Assembly: GCA_047967505.1 (NCBI GenBank)
Contig: CM106538.1
Reading direction: 5' to 3' (one strand)
Source of the DNA: Dipteris shenzhenensis
Taxonomy: Eukaryota; Polypodiophyta; Polypodiopsida; Gleicheniales
DNA length: 64,000 nt
A program made the translations under genes and the position numbers. Below the pieces are notes generated by a model, which had not been told where the DNA came from, did not search any database, and was given only the letters and a program-made list of their open reading frames with translations. Position 1 is the first letter of the stretch; every line of letters starts with the position of its first letter. Of this stretch, positions 1-10,400 are shown piece by piece.

Positions 1-795
1 GTTTGAGTGATCAGTAGTTTTCCATGTCTTGAGGGGTTTTCTGGTAAGGTTCGCAAGAGAGAGAGTTTATTCATCTTTTAGGATCTTTCCTCGTTGAGAG
101 AGAAAGAGAGATCTTTGAGAAACCTTTTACCGACCTTCAACAGCAACTTCGACTCAAAGACAACCACAGCCGGCCAAAGACACAGAAGACCTGGGCCATT
201 TGACGCTTCAACACAGGTGACTCAACAAGCTACCTGCAGAAGAGAGATCCATGCTGGTGAGAAGTTTTGAAGCTTTGAAGAATCTACTTGGATTTAGTGA
301 TCACCACCTTCTTTGATCAGCAGATCATTCCTCAGAATGAGACATTTATGCATTAGTGTGATCCCGCCCTAGTGCACTGGACATTATTAGGTTCAACATA
401 ACGCAACCTAGGGAGACTCAGTATTACAGCATGCACTTATGGCTATAGTATACAGTCCTTACTTGATGCAGATTAGTGGTTGGATCGAGGACTTCAGATC
501 AGTCCTTGCATCATCATTTGGCACCGCATATGCCTCAAGGATATCTTATGGCTTTTCAATTATGTTTCAGGCTTCTAGGCCTTTATACTATCAGCTCCAC
601 CTTGAGCCTATGACAGATGCTACATCCCATGTCGATGGATGTTTAGCCATGCACATATCAGATCACCTTCAGCTCATGATAGTTGAGTATACAGGTTTGA
701 CAAGTAGCTACACCTTGTCAGTTTTATGGGCCTCTTCTATAGTAGAGCAGACTTGCAGATTTTCAGCTCCTAAATCACTCTGTCCACACTGACCA
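1..795. other. Unassigned leading segment with one 117-codon ORF
   Basis: The first 440 bases look non-coding and contain purine-rich GAGA runs near 55-115. A 117-codon frame on the plus strand (439-792) is open but matches no protein family I recognise. It has no signal peptide, catalytic motif or zinc-binding pattern that I can see. It ends just where LINE copy A begins, so it may be part of an older element cut by that insertion. I assign no function. Confidence 0.3.
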
Positions 796-2088
796 TTTGG
801 CGTTGGCTCGAATGCATAAAAATTAGTGATGTGTGTCTGTGCTTGGTCTAGCTCGATGTCCTAAGGCATCAATTATAACTGAATCTCTGGCTTGCAGCAT
901 AAGGGAATCTATGTGTCTTCACACCTCGATCAAGTAGAGCCCAACGCAAATCTGTTCGGGGAAATGTATCAGCCGTATGAGTGGTCCGAAGCTGAGCCCC
1001 TCCTAAAAGAGAATTTGGTATCGTCCTCAAATCTCATAGTAGGCCGAACAAACACATAGAAAATGCTCCTCTGTCTTGACCTCCCCCATCATGCATAGTC
1101 TACGGACCTGCTACTTTCTAGGTATGCCGACTACTCTCCCAATCTCAATCCGTAGCTAATAGGACAAGACTTGTATCTGTCTGCCACCGATAGCAATCTA
1201 CAAGGCATGTGAGACTCTCCTATCCTCGAGGTACTGGGGCCTAATGATGAGACCATGCTCCAATATCCTCAGGAAATGGTCATGATAGAGCTGGGTCTTG
1301 GTGGGGAACTCCTGATCCCCCCCCCCACGCTTGAGATGTTGAAGCTAGAGAAGGTCTAACCATATGATACGATTAATCTCATCATGTGGAAGGAGCTTTG
1401 GTGGTGCATCCATGCTATACTGAAAGGGGGAGAGCCTATCCACCTAGATACCATGGCTATCAAACTATGTGGACACTCACGCATACCATGGTGTATCAAA
1501 GCCTCTCTCTACTAGGCATTGGGATGACTCCAATGCCAGGTAATCTCCACTGAGGTAGGGCCCAAAACTCTAGAAGAGGGCATCCACTTAGAGTGGTGTC
1601 ATGGTGAACTCTGCCTGTATGATCTGATGGGGAATCGAAGGCTTATTCCAAACCATCCTGGATCCCATGATCACCTGTAGCCTCTCAAATCCCTTCCAGT
1701 TCATTAGAGCTGAAAGGTCACTCCCCTAAAAGGTGCTACATACATGGCAATCAGTCTCACGAGAGTGTCAAAAAGCCATCCCTTCGTGTGTGGATCTTGG
1801 AAATGCACCTGGAAGCGCTATCTCTCTAATTGGGTGAGGGCACCCTTCCCTCGTATGAGTCGCGCTCTAGAGGCATGGGTCATCGTGAAGCTTGGTCTCA
1901 TGAATACGGCCCCTTGGTATGTGTAGGACTGCACTCCAGTGGTTCCCCACAATAAGTGAAACCATGTTTATGTCGATGTTGATGAAGCACTGCTTGGGAT
2001 GTGTTGAAGATCATAACATTGGTTTTCCCAAGGTTGACTGTCAGGTCCCTCTCTCTGTAGAACATCTCTAAGGCCTCCAAGAGTTTCT
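796..2088 (-). mobile_element. LINE copy A, 5'-truncated 3' half
   Basis: The segment aligns by eye, on the minus strand, with the 3' half of LINE copy B (7547-8660 plus 2690-2826). The clearest stretch, at 2080-2000, reads FYRERDLTVNLGKTNVMIF, the post-catalytic part of a LINE reverse transcriptase. Copy B has the equivalent near 8580-8640. Downstream, at about 1900-930, fragments such as a Trp-rich block and an IIQAEFTMTPL-like block resemble the C-terminal region that follows RT in this LINE type. Stops and frameshifts are frequent, so the copy is dead. It breaks off on its 5' side at the AC microsatellite, as expected of incomplete target-primed reverse transcription. Confidence 0.6.
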
Positions 2089-2091
2089 ACA

Positions 2092-2149
<58 letters not shown>
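2089..2149. repeat. (AC)n microsatellite
   Basis: About 60 bases of nearly pure AC dinucleotides. It lies exactly between the truncated 5' end of LINE copy A and the 3' end region of LINE copy B. Confidence 0.95.
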
Positions 2150-2150
<1 letters not shown>

Positions 2151-2826
2151 AGAAAGAGAGAGATGTATTACATCTTTGGGAGCCTATGAGACAAAGTACA
2201 ATATTCAAGTGGCACATGCTCATATAAGCCACAATAGGCTAGGGTAAAGGATTCACTAAGTCCCTTTGCAAAGAAATAAACTAAGCTAAACTTAAATTCC
2301 AGATCTAGGAACAAATGGCTAAAATTGTACTGTCAAAAGACATAGCCAAGTGCCATAGTAGCTCTCCTATGAGTAACAAAGATATCTCGTATTTGAGTCT
2401 ATCTAGTCATCTCACACTATGGTCGCGGGGGGGAGGGGGGGGGGGGGGTCTCTGTGATCTCTGTATCCTATGGTTCATGTCGATAGTGATGCCTCTAGTT
2501 GAGCGGTCTCTACCAAGTAGGGCTATGATGGGCTGAACCTCCATCTTGCATGCTTTGGTCCCGCCGCTACGTCGTGTGTGGACCCTATGCCCGTGGCTAC
2601 ATATCACCTAGTCGTTGTCTCATCTCACTGACCCATACTATCCTCACATTGTCGATCTCCTCCTTCTCTTCCCCAACATGCCCAAGGGCACAAACTCGAA
2701 TGTGTAGAAATATGTAACATGTTTCAAGGCTCAGTCCACCCTTGTCTCCTATGGCCTTTCCCTATCTTACTCTATGATTTCACACACTAGGATCTCTCTA
2801 TGTCTCCTCACCTCCATCAAATAAAG
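2150..2826 (-). mobile_element. LINE copy B, 3' segment (left of the gypsy insertion)
   Basis: The right part of this block (2690-2826) aligns with 800-940 of copy A. The 3' half of the same LINE resumes at 7547, after the gypsy element. The sequence at 2805-2826 joined to that at 7552 onward reproduces the continuous order seen in copy A near 925-950. This shows that the two pieces were one LINE before the gypsy inserted. A 66-codon minus frame at 2407-2607 belongs to this 3' region but has no diagnostic motif. The 3' end of the LINE is not defined; it may lie at the AC repeat at 2089-2149. Confidence 0.5.
2426..2448. repeat. G homopolymer tract
   Basis: Two runs of G (7 and 14 bases) are separated by a single A. 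The plus strand could form a G-quadruplex. The tract lies inside the LINE copy B 3' segment and may have expanded by slippage. Confidence 0.9.
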
Positions 2827-3164
2827 TGTTATGTCAGCCATAATCAAGGAATCCTAAGGCTTGATTATGGTGAGGTAGGAAACCACAGGGTTCGACAGCA
2901 CTTGCAAAGCAGGGCCTAGAGGGTTTGGGTCTAGGGTCACACCTAGGCCTAGGAAATAAATGAGAAGGTGCAAAAGAAGCCCAAGAGAGGGCTCATATGC
3001 TAAGGTCCCCTGTGGGACACATGGCAAGTGATGGGCTTAGGCGAGGATTCTAGAGGAAGAGCTCAAATTAGAAGGAGATCGACAAAGGGATCTCATGTGA
3101 TGAAGAGCAGGAATTCGTGGCTGGGGGGACAAGAAAGGGAGCCCTCGATAGTGAGATTGTGATA
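2827..3164 (+). repeat. 5' LTR of gypsy element
   Basis: 338 bp, same length as the 3' LTR, beginning TGTTATGTC and ending TTGTGATA. The usual terminal CA is replaced by TA in both LTRs. The left flank TAAAG matches the base pairs after the 3' LTR. Confidence 0.92.
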
Positions 3165-3165
3165 T

Positions 3166-3178
3166 TGGTATCACAGCC
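3166..3178 (+). promoter_or_regulatory. Primer binding site (initiator Met tRNA) of gypsy element
   Basis: TGGTATCACAGCC differs by one base from the common plant tRNA-iMet primer site TGGTATCAGAGCC. It follows the LTR end by one base, as expected for minus-strand cDNA priming. Confidence 0.85.
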
Positions 3179-4062
3179 AACAAAATTATGCCCATGAAGC
3201 TACAAAGCCAGTTTGAGACACGGTCTAGTTATGTGCACATAGCTATCAACCTACGTGGACTAATAGAGGTTTCCAACCAGGGCTAGTAAGTGGCCAAAAT
3301 GTGGATGGAAGTTGAGCAGCCATGCTTTTGATTTTTGCTCGGTGATTAAAACATGAAAGATCTGATGGAAGACTGCATAATTCTCCACCCCACAAGTTTG
3401 TCATTGAAGAGTTTCTGTTTTTGCTTTTTATCAACATCGTCCTCAGATGCGTATCTCTGGAATTGAGACCAGAACAAAGAAGGTGTTTGAAGTTTTGAAT
3501 GCCTCATACACCTGTGGCTGTAGAAGAACAAGCTAAAGATATGATACCTTCCGAGCAGAAAGTTCGCAATTTGACACTTTATGAAAGAGGAGGCACAATG
3601 TCCTCACCACTTCTATGGTCAAAGTAAAAATATCAATAGGCGATGCACACGAGTGTGTTGTATGAAAGAACAATGAATTTGCTTCTAAAGTAGCAATTGG
3701 TTTCAACTCTCTGAGTCACGAATGAAAGCAATGATCTCTTAAGAGGAAATTTAGCCCATGGTCAATGAACTTCAAATTTGGTATCAGCCCATGGTGGCCG
3801 ATGAAGTATACGGAGGAAGACGAAAAGATGCTACCACGTCATTCAAAGGTTTAACCTTTGAAAAAAGCCACATCAACATTTCCCTTTTAGCCCCTCTTTC
3901 TATTTCCAAATCTCAAACTCTCTCCTCTTTTTCCTAAGGTTCCAAAATTCTTTCTATCCCTTGTTCTTTCCAATCTTCTTAACCTCGCCAAGTTCAAAGA
4001 TCGAAGTGAGGAATTCAAGATTTTGAAGCAAGGATTTCGAGATAGAAGAAAGTGGAAGAAGC

Positions 4063-4742
4063 GTGAATGAAAGGATTGTGAATCAAAGAAAGCGAGAAGA
4101 CAAATCCAACGCCTCGAACAAGTACCACAGAAGTGGGCATTGCATGTTTCTCTCTGTTATAGAGCTTTTGCTTTATATCTTTTGGAAAAATTTTGCACTT
4201 GAAATGGCAAATCTAGAAAGGGATGAAATGATTAGGGAGAGTGCTAGAAAGGGAAAAGCTATAGCTGAAGTGGAAATACATGAGGAAGCATGTACCAAAA
4301 TTCATGAAGATAGCATGGAAATGGAGGATATAGATTAGAGTGATTATCAAATTCTTTATTCGGAATTCATTAAACTTAAAACTCGAACGCAAAACATAGA
4401 AACACAGGAGGGATTATTAATAATACATTGAAGTGCCTACCTGAAGCCACCAAACTATTCGATTCTCAATCGGTAACTCCTATGGTATAGTCACACCGAC
4501 TTCTCCTAGTCAAGTTCAGAGGTCCACCCTTCGACTTAGAGAAACCTCTAACATTCTTAAGGACTTGAAACCACTAATTTTTAATGGGGAAGAAAAGGAA
4601 CATAATAATGATGCGATCAATACATTCTTGCAAAAGTGGCAAGACTTCCTTCATCTCGGGAATACCCCTCCTAAAAATCAAGTTGTGGAAGCAAGTCTTT
4701 CCCTTGGAAATAAGACCTATAAATGGTTTAGAGAAGAGAATG
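4063..4742 (+). pseudogene. Gypsy gag remnant fused by deletion to RT
   Basis: From 3180 to about 4060 the element has only a leader with no recognisable coding. A 91-codon frame at 4063-4338, rich in Lys and Glu, may be the N-terminal gag region. The frame from 4565 reads PLIFNGEEKEHNNDAINTFLQ, which resembles the start of the retrotransposon gag domain, followed by a typical LxxWQDF helix and an ASLSLGNKTYKWF segment. At about 4742 the reading passes straight into [19 protein letters not shown], which is RT. The rest of gag, the zinc knuckle, protease and RT catalytic motif A are therefore missing. The result is an accidental gag-RT fusion, and no function is expected. Confidence 0.7.
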
Positions 4743-5660
4743 TCCCTAAGACATCATTTCGTACTAGGTATGGGCATTATCAGTTTAAAGTAATGCCATT
4801 TGGGTTAACAATGCTCCAACAACTTTCATGACACTTATGAATAGTGTCTTAAGTCCATATTTAGGAAAATTTTATGCAGTAGTTTTAGACGATATCCTTA
4901 TTTATACTAAAACCAAAAAAAGCCTTTGGAACATTTGCAAAAAGTGTTCTAGCTGCTTAGAGATCATTCATTTTTTGATAAAGAATCCAAATGTGAATTC
5001 TTTGTTATAGAAGTAAAGTCCTTGGGACATATAATATCCCAAGAAGGAGTTTGTATGGATCCTGAAAAAGTAAGGGCCATATTGGAATGGCCACATCCTA
5101 CAAATCTAGAAGAATTACAAATATACTTAGGTTTGCCTGGATTTTAGAGGAGATTCATCCAAGATTATGCAAAGATTATTGTTTCAATGATGGACCAGCT
5201 TAAGGGGAAGGAAAGCACCTTCATATGGGATGAACCTCAAAAGAGAAGTTTTGAAAAATTAAAAGTAGCTATAGCAGTAGCTCCTATCTTAAAGGTAGTG
5301 GATCCCAATGAACCATTCATGGTTGAGACAAATAGCAGTGATTTTGTTGTTGGGGCAGTACTTTTACAAAAAGGTTGACCAGTGGCTTTTGAAAGCAAAA
5401 AGTTAGATCGTGCCCAACGAAATTACTTAGCATATGAGAAGGAACTATATGCTAGTCTATGCCTTAAAGAACTGGAGACACTATTTGTATGGTGCCAAAT
5501 TTGAGATCAAGAAAGCACTAAGTGGATTTAAAATCAACCATAGCTTAAAGGTAGAAAAGCTAGATGGGTTGAATTAATGCAAGAGTTTGATATACAATGG
5601 ACATATCGAAAGGGGAAGTTCAATGTGGTAACAGACTCCCTTAGCCGAATGCTAATTGTT
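4743..5660 (+). pseudogene. Gypsy reverse transcriptase and RNase H remnant
   Basis: RT is recognised by the [17 protein letters not shown] motif, then [26 protein letters not shown], where the catalytic box is V-L-D-D (4882-4893); the usual gypsy form is Y-L-D-D. The connection follows (LGHIISQEGVCMDPEKV, near 5020-5070). RNase H is seen as PNEPFMVETNSSDFVVGAVLLQ (5306-5375), then DRAQRNYLAYEKELYA, ending in the typical WTYRKGKFNVVTDSLSRM (5600-5652). The block is broken by in-frame stops and frameshifts (for example near 5010, 5145 and 5378), so no enzyme can be made. Confidence 0.88.
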
Positions 5661-5689
5661 AATGAATTGAGTTTTACTCAATTTTATAA

Positions 5690-7190
5690 TGATTTCCTAG
5701 AGTCATTAAAAGGGAAATGTGAGTTTTATCCTCACTTCTTTGAAATATGGAAAGCAATTAGAAATAAAGATCCAATTAATCGAGAGGCTTTCACTGAGGA
5801 GTTGCATGGAAATGGTGATACATCATAGACTGGCGATGATAAAGGACTCAAGTGGAATAAATATACTATTGAGGATGGCTACCTGCTCTACAAGGGTAGA
5901 GTATGTGTCCCGGATAATAATGACATTAGGTGCCAAATTCTTTTTGTGTCATGATAGTCCAAGTGCTGGACACCCAGGAATTTAGAAGACATATGCGCTT
6001 CTGAAAAGGCAATTCTTTTGGCCTAGAATAGGTAAGGATGTCCGAGACTACGTATTGAAGTGCCAAAAATGCGAAGTCAATAAGGTTGAACGCCTTAAGG
6101 TAGGAGGTCTTCTACACCCATTGGAGATTCCATCGGGCAAATGGGAAAGCATCTCCATGGATTCTATTGTGGGATTACCTAGGACTCAAAGGGGGCACAA
6201 CTCTGTGTGGGTAATTGTTGATCGATTGACCAAGATGGCTCATTTTATTACTGTGAGAGTGAAGAGGTTAAAACTCGAAATTAGGAAGACTATTTGTGGA
6301 GTATATTTATAAATTGTATGGGCTACCAAACCAGTATTGTTAGTAACCGGCCATTTTTGGAGGATGGTCTTTATGAGGTTAGGAACTTCATTCAATATGA
6401 GCACCACGGATCATCGAGAGAGTGATGGTCAAACTAAGGGTCAATCAGATTATTGAAGATATGCTTTGAGCATATGTAAGTAAACAGCAAACTACTTCGG
6501 GACATTATTTGCCCATATTAAAATTTGCATATAACAATGCCAAACATTATGCTACATGTTTTAGTCCATTCATGATGATGTATGGATTTCAACCAAGAGC
6601 CCCAATGGCAGTGGGACTTGAAAAAGAGAAGGTTCAAGTGACCAAAGACTTTCTTGAATATATGAAGCAAATGCTTAAATTAGCTAATGATAGCATAAGA
6701 AGAGCTCAAGATAGAGCACGAAGTTATGCAATCCCCCACTGTAGAAGGTTGGAGTTTGAAGTAAATGAGAAAGTCTACCTGAAGGTACCTGAATCTTCAA
6801 AATCCCTAAAGACAAGTAAATGTCTGATGTTATCTCCTAGGTATTGTGGACCATTCACAATACTTAAGAGAATTGGGGAACTTGCTTACAAATTAGCCTT
6901 ACTGGAGGGATGTAAAGTACATCCTGTTTTTCATGTTAGTAGGCTAAAAAGGAAGTTAGGAGATGATGATAGTCTCATTGGAAATGAAGTCCTAGTTGAA
7001 CTCATTGAACCTGCGTCTTTACCACATGAACCAGAAAGAATTTTAAATAACAAGAAAAAAGAACATGACATAAAATATGGCAAGAATGTCTTGTTAAGTG
7101 GAAAGATAGATCTAAAGAGAGTTCAACATGGGAGAGGATAAGCAATCTCCAAACGAGGTTTCCCAATTTTTTTTTCGAGGACATAAACCA
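5690..7190 (+). pseudogene. Gypsy integrase with C-terminal chromodomain, broken
   Basis: The integrase zinc-binding region is seen as a GHPGI segment, then LLKRQFFWPRIGKDVRDYVLKCQKCEVNK (6000-6080). The catalytic core starts with a DSIVGLPRTQRGHNSVWVIVDRLTKMAHF block (6160-6250). The core is then damaged by stops and a deletion between about 6300 and 6500. A 210-codon frame (6509-7141) holds the core end, the GPF motif (YCGPFTILKRIGELAYKLAL) and HPVFHVSRLK. After EPERIL (about 7030) a one-base shift opens CLVKWKDRSKESSTWERI (7084-7140), a clear chromodomain core, ending at the TAA near 7191. The chromodomain places the element in the chromovirus branch of Ty3/gypsy and in life would steer integration to marked chromatin. 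Confidence 0.85.
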
Positions 7191-7194
7191 TTCT

Positions 7195-7208
7195 TAAGGG
7201 AAAGGGAA
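7195..7208 (+). promoter_or_regulatory. Polypurine tract of gypsy element
   Basis: An all-purine run immediately upstream of the 3' LTR, in the position where plus-strand DNA synthesis is primed. Confidence 0.85.
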
Positions 7209-7546
7209 TGTTACATCAGCCATAATCACAGAAGCCTAAGGCTTGATTATGGTGAAGCGAGAAATTAGAGGGCTTGACAACACTTGCAAAGTAGGGCCTA
7301 GAGGGCTTGGGTCTAGGGTCACACCTAGGCCTAGGAAATAAATAAGAAGATGCAAAAGAAGCCCAAGAGAGAGCTCATATGCTAAGGTCCCCTATGGGAC
7401 ACATGGCAAGTGATGGGCTTGGGGGAGGATTCTAGAGGAAGAGCTCAAAGTGGAAGGAGGTCGACAAAGGGATCTCATGTGATGAAGAGCAGGAATCCAT
7501 GGTTGGGTGTACAAGAAAGGGAGCCCTTAATAGTGAGTTTGTGATA
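7209..7546 (+). repeat. 3' LTR of gypsy element
   Basis: 338 bp, aligned end to end with 2827-3164 without a net length change. It is followed by the target duplication TAAAG and then by resumed LINE copy B sequence. Confidence 0.92.
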
Positions 7547-8600
7547 TAAAGGCCAATGCAGACCTCATCTTGAAATATGAACGAGTTAAAAGAGAGGCTT
7601 GAATCCATGTCCCTCCTAGAAGAGGCACTGATAGCATCCTCAAATCTCATAGTAGGCGATGCTCCTCCATCTCTATCCCCCAAGGTGCACAATCTACAAA
7701 TCTCTTGCCCTGGGCACACCTATGGCTCTCCCAGTCTCAACCTCAGCTGATGGAATGAGACCCACATCTATCCAATGGCAATCTTGAGGGCATGTGAAAT
7801 GCATCTTTCCTCTAGGTATTGGGGTCTGATGATCACTCCATCCTTCGATACTCTCAAGAAATGGGTGCAATAGAACCGGGTCTCCTGGTCTCCTCCCTAA
7901 GTCCGTGACGTATAGAGGTGGACTATGTCCAAGTTCCAATTGTAAAATACAATTGATCTCATCCCATGCGACCAGCTGATCAAGAACATCTAAGCTCTAC
8001 TGAAAGGGGGGGAGACGATCCATCTGAATGCCTTGTCTATCAAACCATCTGGGAATGTGTGCATACCAAGCCCCACTCTCAGCAAGCCATATAGATGACT
8101 GCAGTGCCACTCTCAGTAGTCTCCCTTTGCATAAAGCCCACACCCTATGAAGATAGGTGACCATCTAGAAATAGGCTTCAATCTCGAGTGGCATCATAGC
8201 AAACTCTACTTGTATGGTTTTGTGGGGGACCTAAGGCTTGCTCATAATCATCCTGGATCCCATAGTAACCTGAAACCTCTCCAAGTGTTGCCACTTAGTT
8301 ACAGTCAATCACACCCCTAGAAAGGTGTTGTGCACATAGTTTTTGGCCTCACCAATGTGTCAAATAACCATCCTTTTTTCGAGGGTTCCTAAGAATATGC
8401 CTAAAGGAATAGCCACTCCAGTAGAGCTAAATCTCCCTTCCCTCATGTAAGATGATGCCCCAGTTGCATGGGTCATCATGAAGACTTGCCCTAGATAGGT
8501 GTTGGATTATACAATCTCCATAGGCTCTCCTCAATAGGTGAAGCCATGTTGATGAAGTGCCAGTCATGAGGTGTTAAACGCCATAACCTCAGTCTTACCA
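7547..8600 (-). pseudogene. LINE copy B, region downstream of RT
   Basis: This segment continues the LINE to the right of the gypsy. It matches copy A (about 930-2000) base by base in many stretches, for example the CTCAAATCTCATAGTAGG block at 7634-7651, also seen at 1027-1044. In copy A the equivalent minus-strand translation gives the post-RT region of the LINE ORF. Here it is full of stops. A minus frame at 7432-7719 crosses the LTR boundary and is therefore artefactual. Confidence 0.55.
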
Positions 8601-9660
8601 AGGTTAATTGTTAGGTCTCTCTCTTTGCAAAACACCTCTAGGGCATTTAGGTGTCTCTATAGGCTTGCAAAGTAGAAGAGGAGAATAGGACTATGTCATC
8701 TACATATAATAATTTATGTATCATCTCATCACCCAGTTGGGATCCTTCACCCCCTAGGTAGTCAATGAATGTCATAATCTTAACAATATATAGCCCAAAT
8801 AGTGTTGGTGAGAGAGGGCATCCCTGCTTCACCCCTATCGTGCTCTTGACCCAACCTGACATGCCTTTCGGAGCACGTACTCTCCCTCTAACCTAACACA
8901 TATACACTCACCACCCCCCAAATCATGACATCTAAAATCGACAACTCCTGTAGTCATCTGATCATGTGCGCTCGTGGGACTGTGTCAAAGGTGGCCTTCC
9001 AAAAGTCTAAAAGCAGGCGTATGTCATTATAGGATCTCAATCTCACCTCCTCAATGACAACACTCAAAGTAAAGATATGATCCATAGTGGAATGATGTCT
9101 CCTTAAACCAACCTATCCCAAAGCTCGATGCTCGTGTGTCTTTGTGTAGGAGTTGATCTTTCTCTCTAGTACCAATCCATAGATCTTGGTGGTCAGTGTA
9201 TGACCAATCATGAGAGCACGATAATTCCCAATATCCATAGGATCTCCTGCTTTGTATATCGGCACAATGGTGGTGGTACTCCAAGAAGGAGGGAAGCCAT
9301 GACAAAAAGCATGATTGAACATCCTCGCTAGGATCAAGGCCAAGACCTCCTATCCATGTGTGAAGTGCTCGGTTCGTGACCCCTTGTGGTTCTAGGCTCT
9401 TCGATTGTGGAGTCGGCATGATGCAACTCTCAAATTTTGTGGGGTAAATAGAATGCAGGTGGTGGGCCTAGGGAGAGCGGACATATCGGGTAGTACTTGA
9501 GGTGGGATGTCATAGAGGGATGTCTCATAGGTCTGACAAACATTTGATACATGCTAGGTAAAAGTGTCTTCCCTTTGAACAAGAGGCCCCATGCCAAGGT
9601 GGAGTCGCCTCCCTGTCGAAAAGATTGCATCACCTCATCCATTCTGTGTTAGAGGAACGC
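8600..9660 (-). pseudogene. LINE copy B reverse transcriptase
   Basis: On the minus strand, 9343-9113 gives PPSWSTTTIVPIYKAGDPMD then IGNYRALMIGHTLTTKIYGLVLERKI, which is the LINE RT block 1-2 region (K..D...NYR). Next, 8862-8647 gives GVKQGCPLSPTLFGLYI, followed by LLYVDDIVLFS with the catalytic YVDD at 8706-8695. The GVKQGCPLSPTLF motif resembles RTE- or Dualen-like RTs more than the FRGLRQGDPLSP form common in plant L1 elements. The segment at 9642-9430 (MDEVMQSFRQGGDSTLAWG) is the linker before RT. Stops and shifts break the frame between blocks. In an active copy this enzyme would perform target-primed reverse transcription in the nucleus. Confidence 0.85.
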
Positions 9661-10400
9661 TGACCTCTTATACCACGTCAGGCGTTGTGAAATGCGCTAT
9701 GCCTCAGATCTCATCAAGTGTCCCAAAGCCTGCCCCCATATGAGGTAGAGTCTCATCTCCAGACACTAATCATCAAACCACGAGTTTTGGGGCATCTTCC
9801 CAACTAAGGGACAACCCGTGCATCTGGTTTAGGGAATGATCCAGTGGCGGCATCATGAATTACTGACACCAGTGTGTCTGATACAAGGGCGAGGTCTGCA
9901 TCATCTCTCATTGGGGTCACTAGCCCATGGGATAAGTTACTACATCAAGGCCATGAACTCGAACTTGGGTGGGGATAGGTAGATCACATAATATGTCTGG
10001 TAGTGTAATCAAGACACTAAATGACAAGTATGAGTGGTCAGTGCCAAGAGGGGGTGAGAGGAACTTAAAATCTTGAACCTGCATCACAAAGGTCGCTGAA
10101 CCCATCAGGTAGTCTACCATACTACTGCCCCCTCCATGTGGGAAACATGGAAGCCCTAAACAATGTCCATCATGCTGAAGACCATTTATATTATCAGGTT
10201 GTGTACCACTCCCATCTCCAATAGGTGCCTCCCATGTCATCACATGTGGTGTGTCCTCTAAGTGTCTCACTATCCCGAGCTCTACTAGGTCCACCTTGGG
10301 CACCTGGAGGAGATCTGACCCAAAGTCAAGCAACTCCACCTATCTATTTCTCATATGCGCATTGAAGTCACTAAGGAGGAGCATCTCCTCCTACATAATC
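9660..10400 (-). pseudogene. LINE copy B AP-like endonuclease remnant
   Basis: On the minus strand near 10380-10340 the frame reads LLLSDFNAHMRN, which corresponds to the GDFN-type metal-binding motif of AP-like LINE endonucleases. After one stop it continues in a 139-codon frame (10339-9920) with the LGTDHSYLSFSV segment matching the C-terminal DH box. The Gly of GDFN is replaced by Ser. The domain lies directly upstream of the RT, as in LINE ORF2 proteins. It would nick the target to give the 3' end used for priming. The frame is interrupted, so the copy is inactive. Confidence 0.65.

Larger units (their letters stand above)
2827..7546 (+). mobile_element. Ty3/gypsy chromovirus LTR retrotransposon, complete ends, internally deleted
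   Basis: Two 338-bp direct repeats (2827-3164 and 7209-7546) bound the element. Each starts TGTTA and ends TGTGATA, and the 5-bp flanks TAAAG (2822-2826 and 7547-7551) are identical target duplications. A primer site for initiator-Met tRNA follows the left LTR, and a purine tract precedes the right one. The interior reads gag remnant, RT, RNase H, integrase and chromodomain in gypsy order, all plus strand, with many stops and at least two internal deletions. The LTRs differ at roughly one base in ten (hand alignment, mainly transitions), so the insertion is old. It sits within LINE copy B. At 4.7 kb it is shorter than usual intact chromoviruses, in line with the missing protease and part of RT. 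Confidence 0.92.

Noticed and set aside
7432-7719. 95-codon minus-strand frame
   Set aside because: It crosses the gypsy LTR/LINE boundary at 7546 and so cannot be an ancestral gene.
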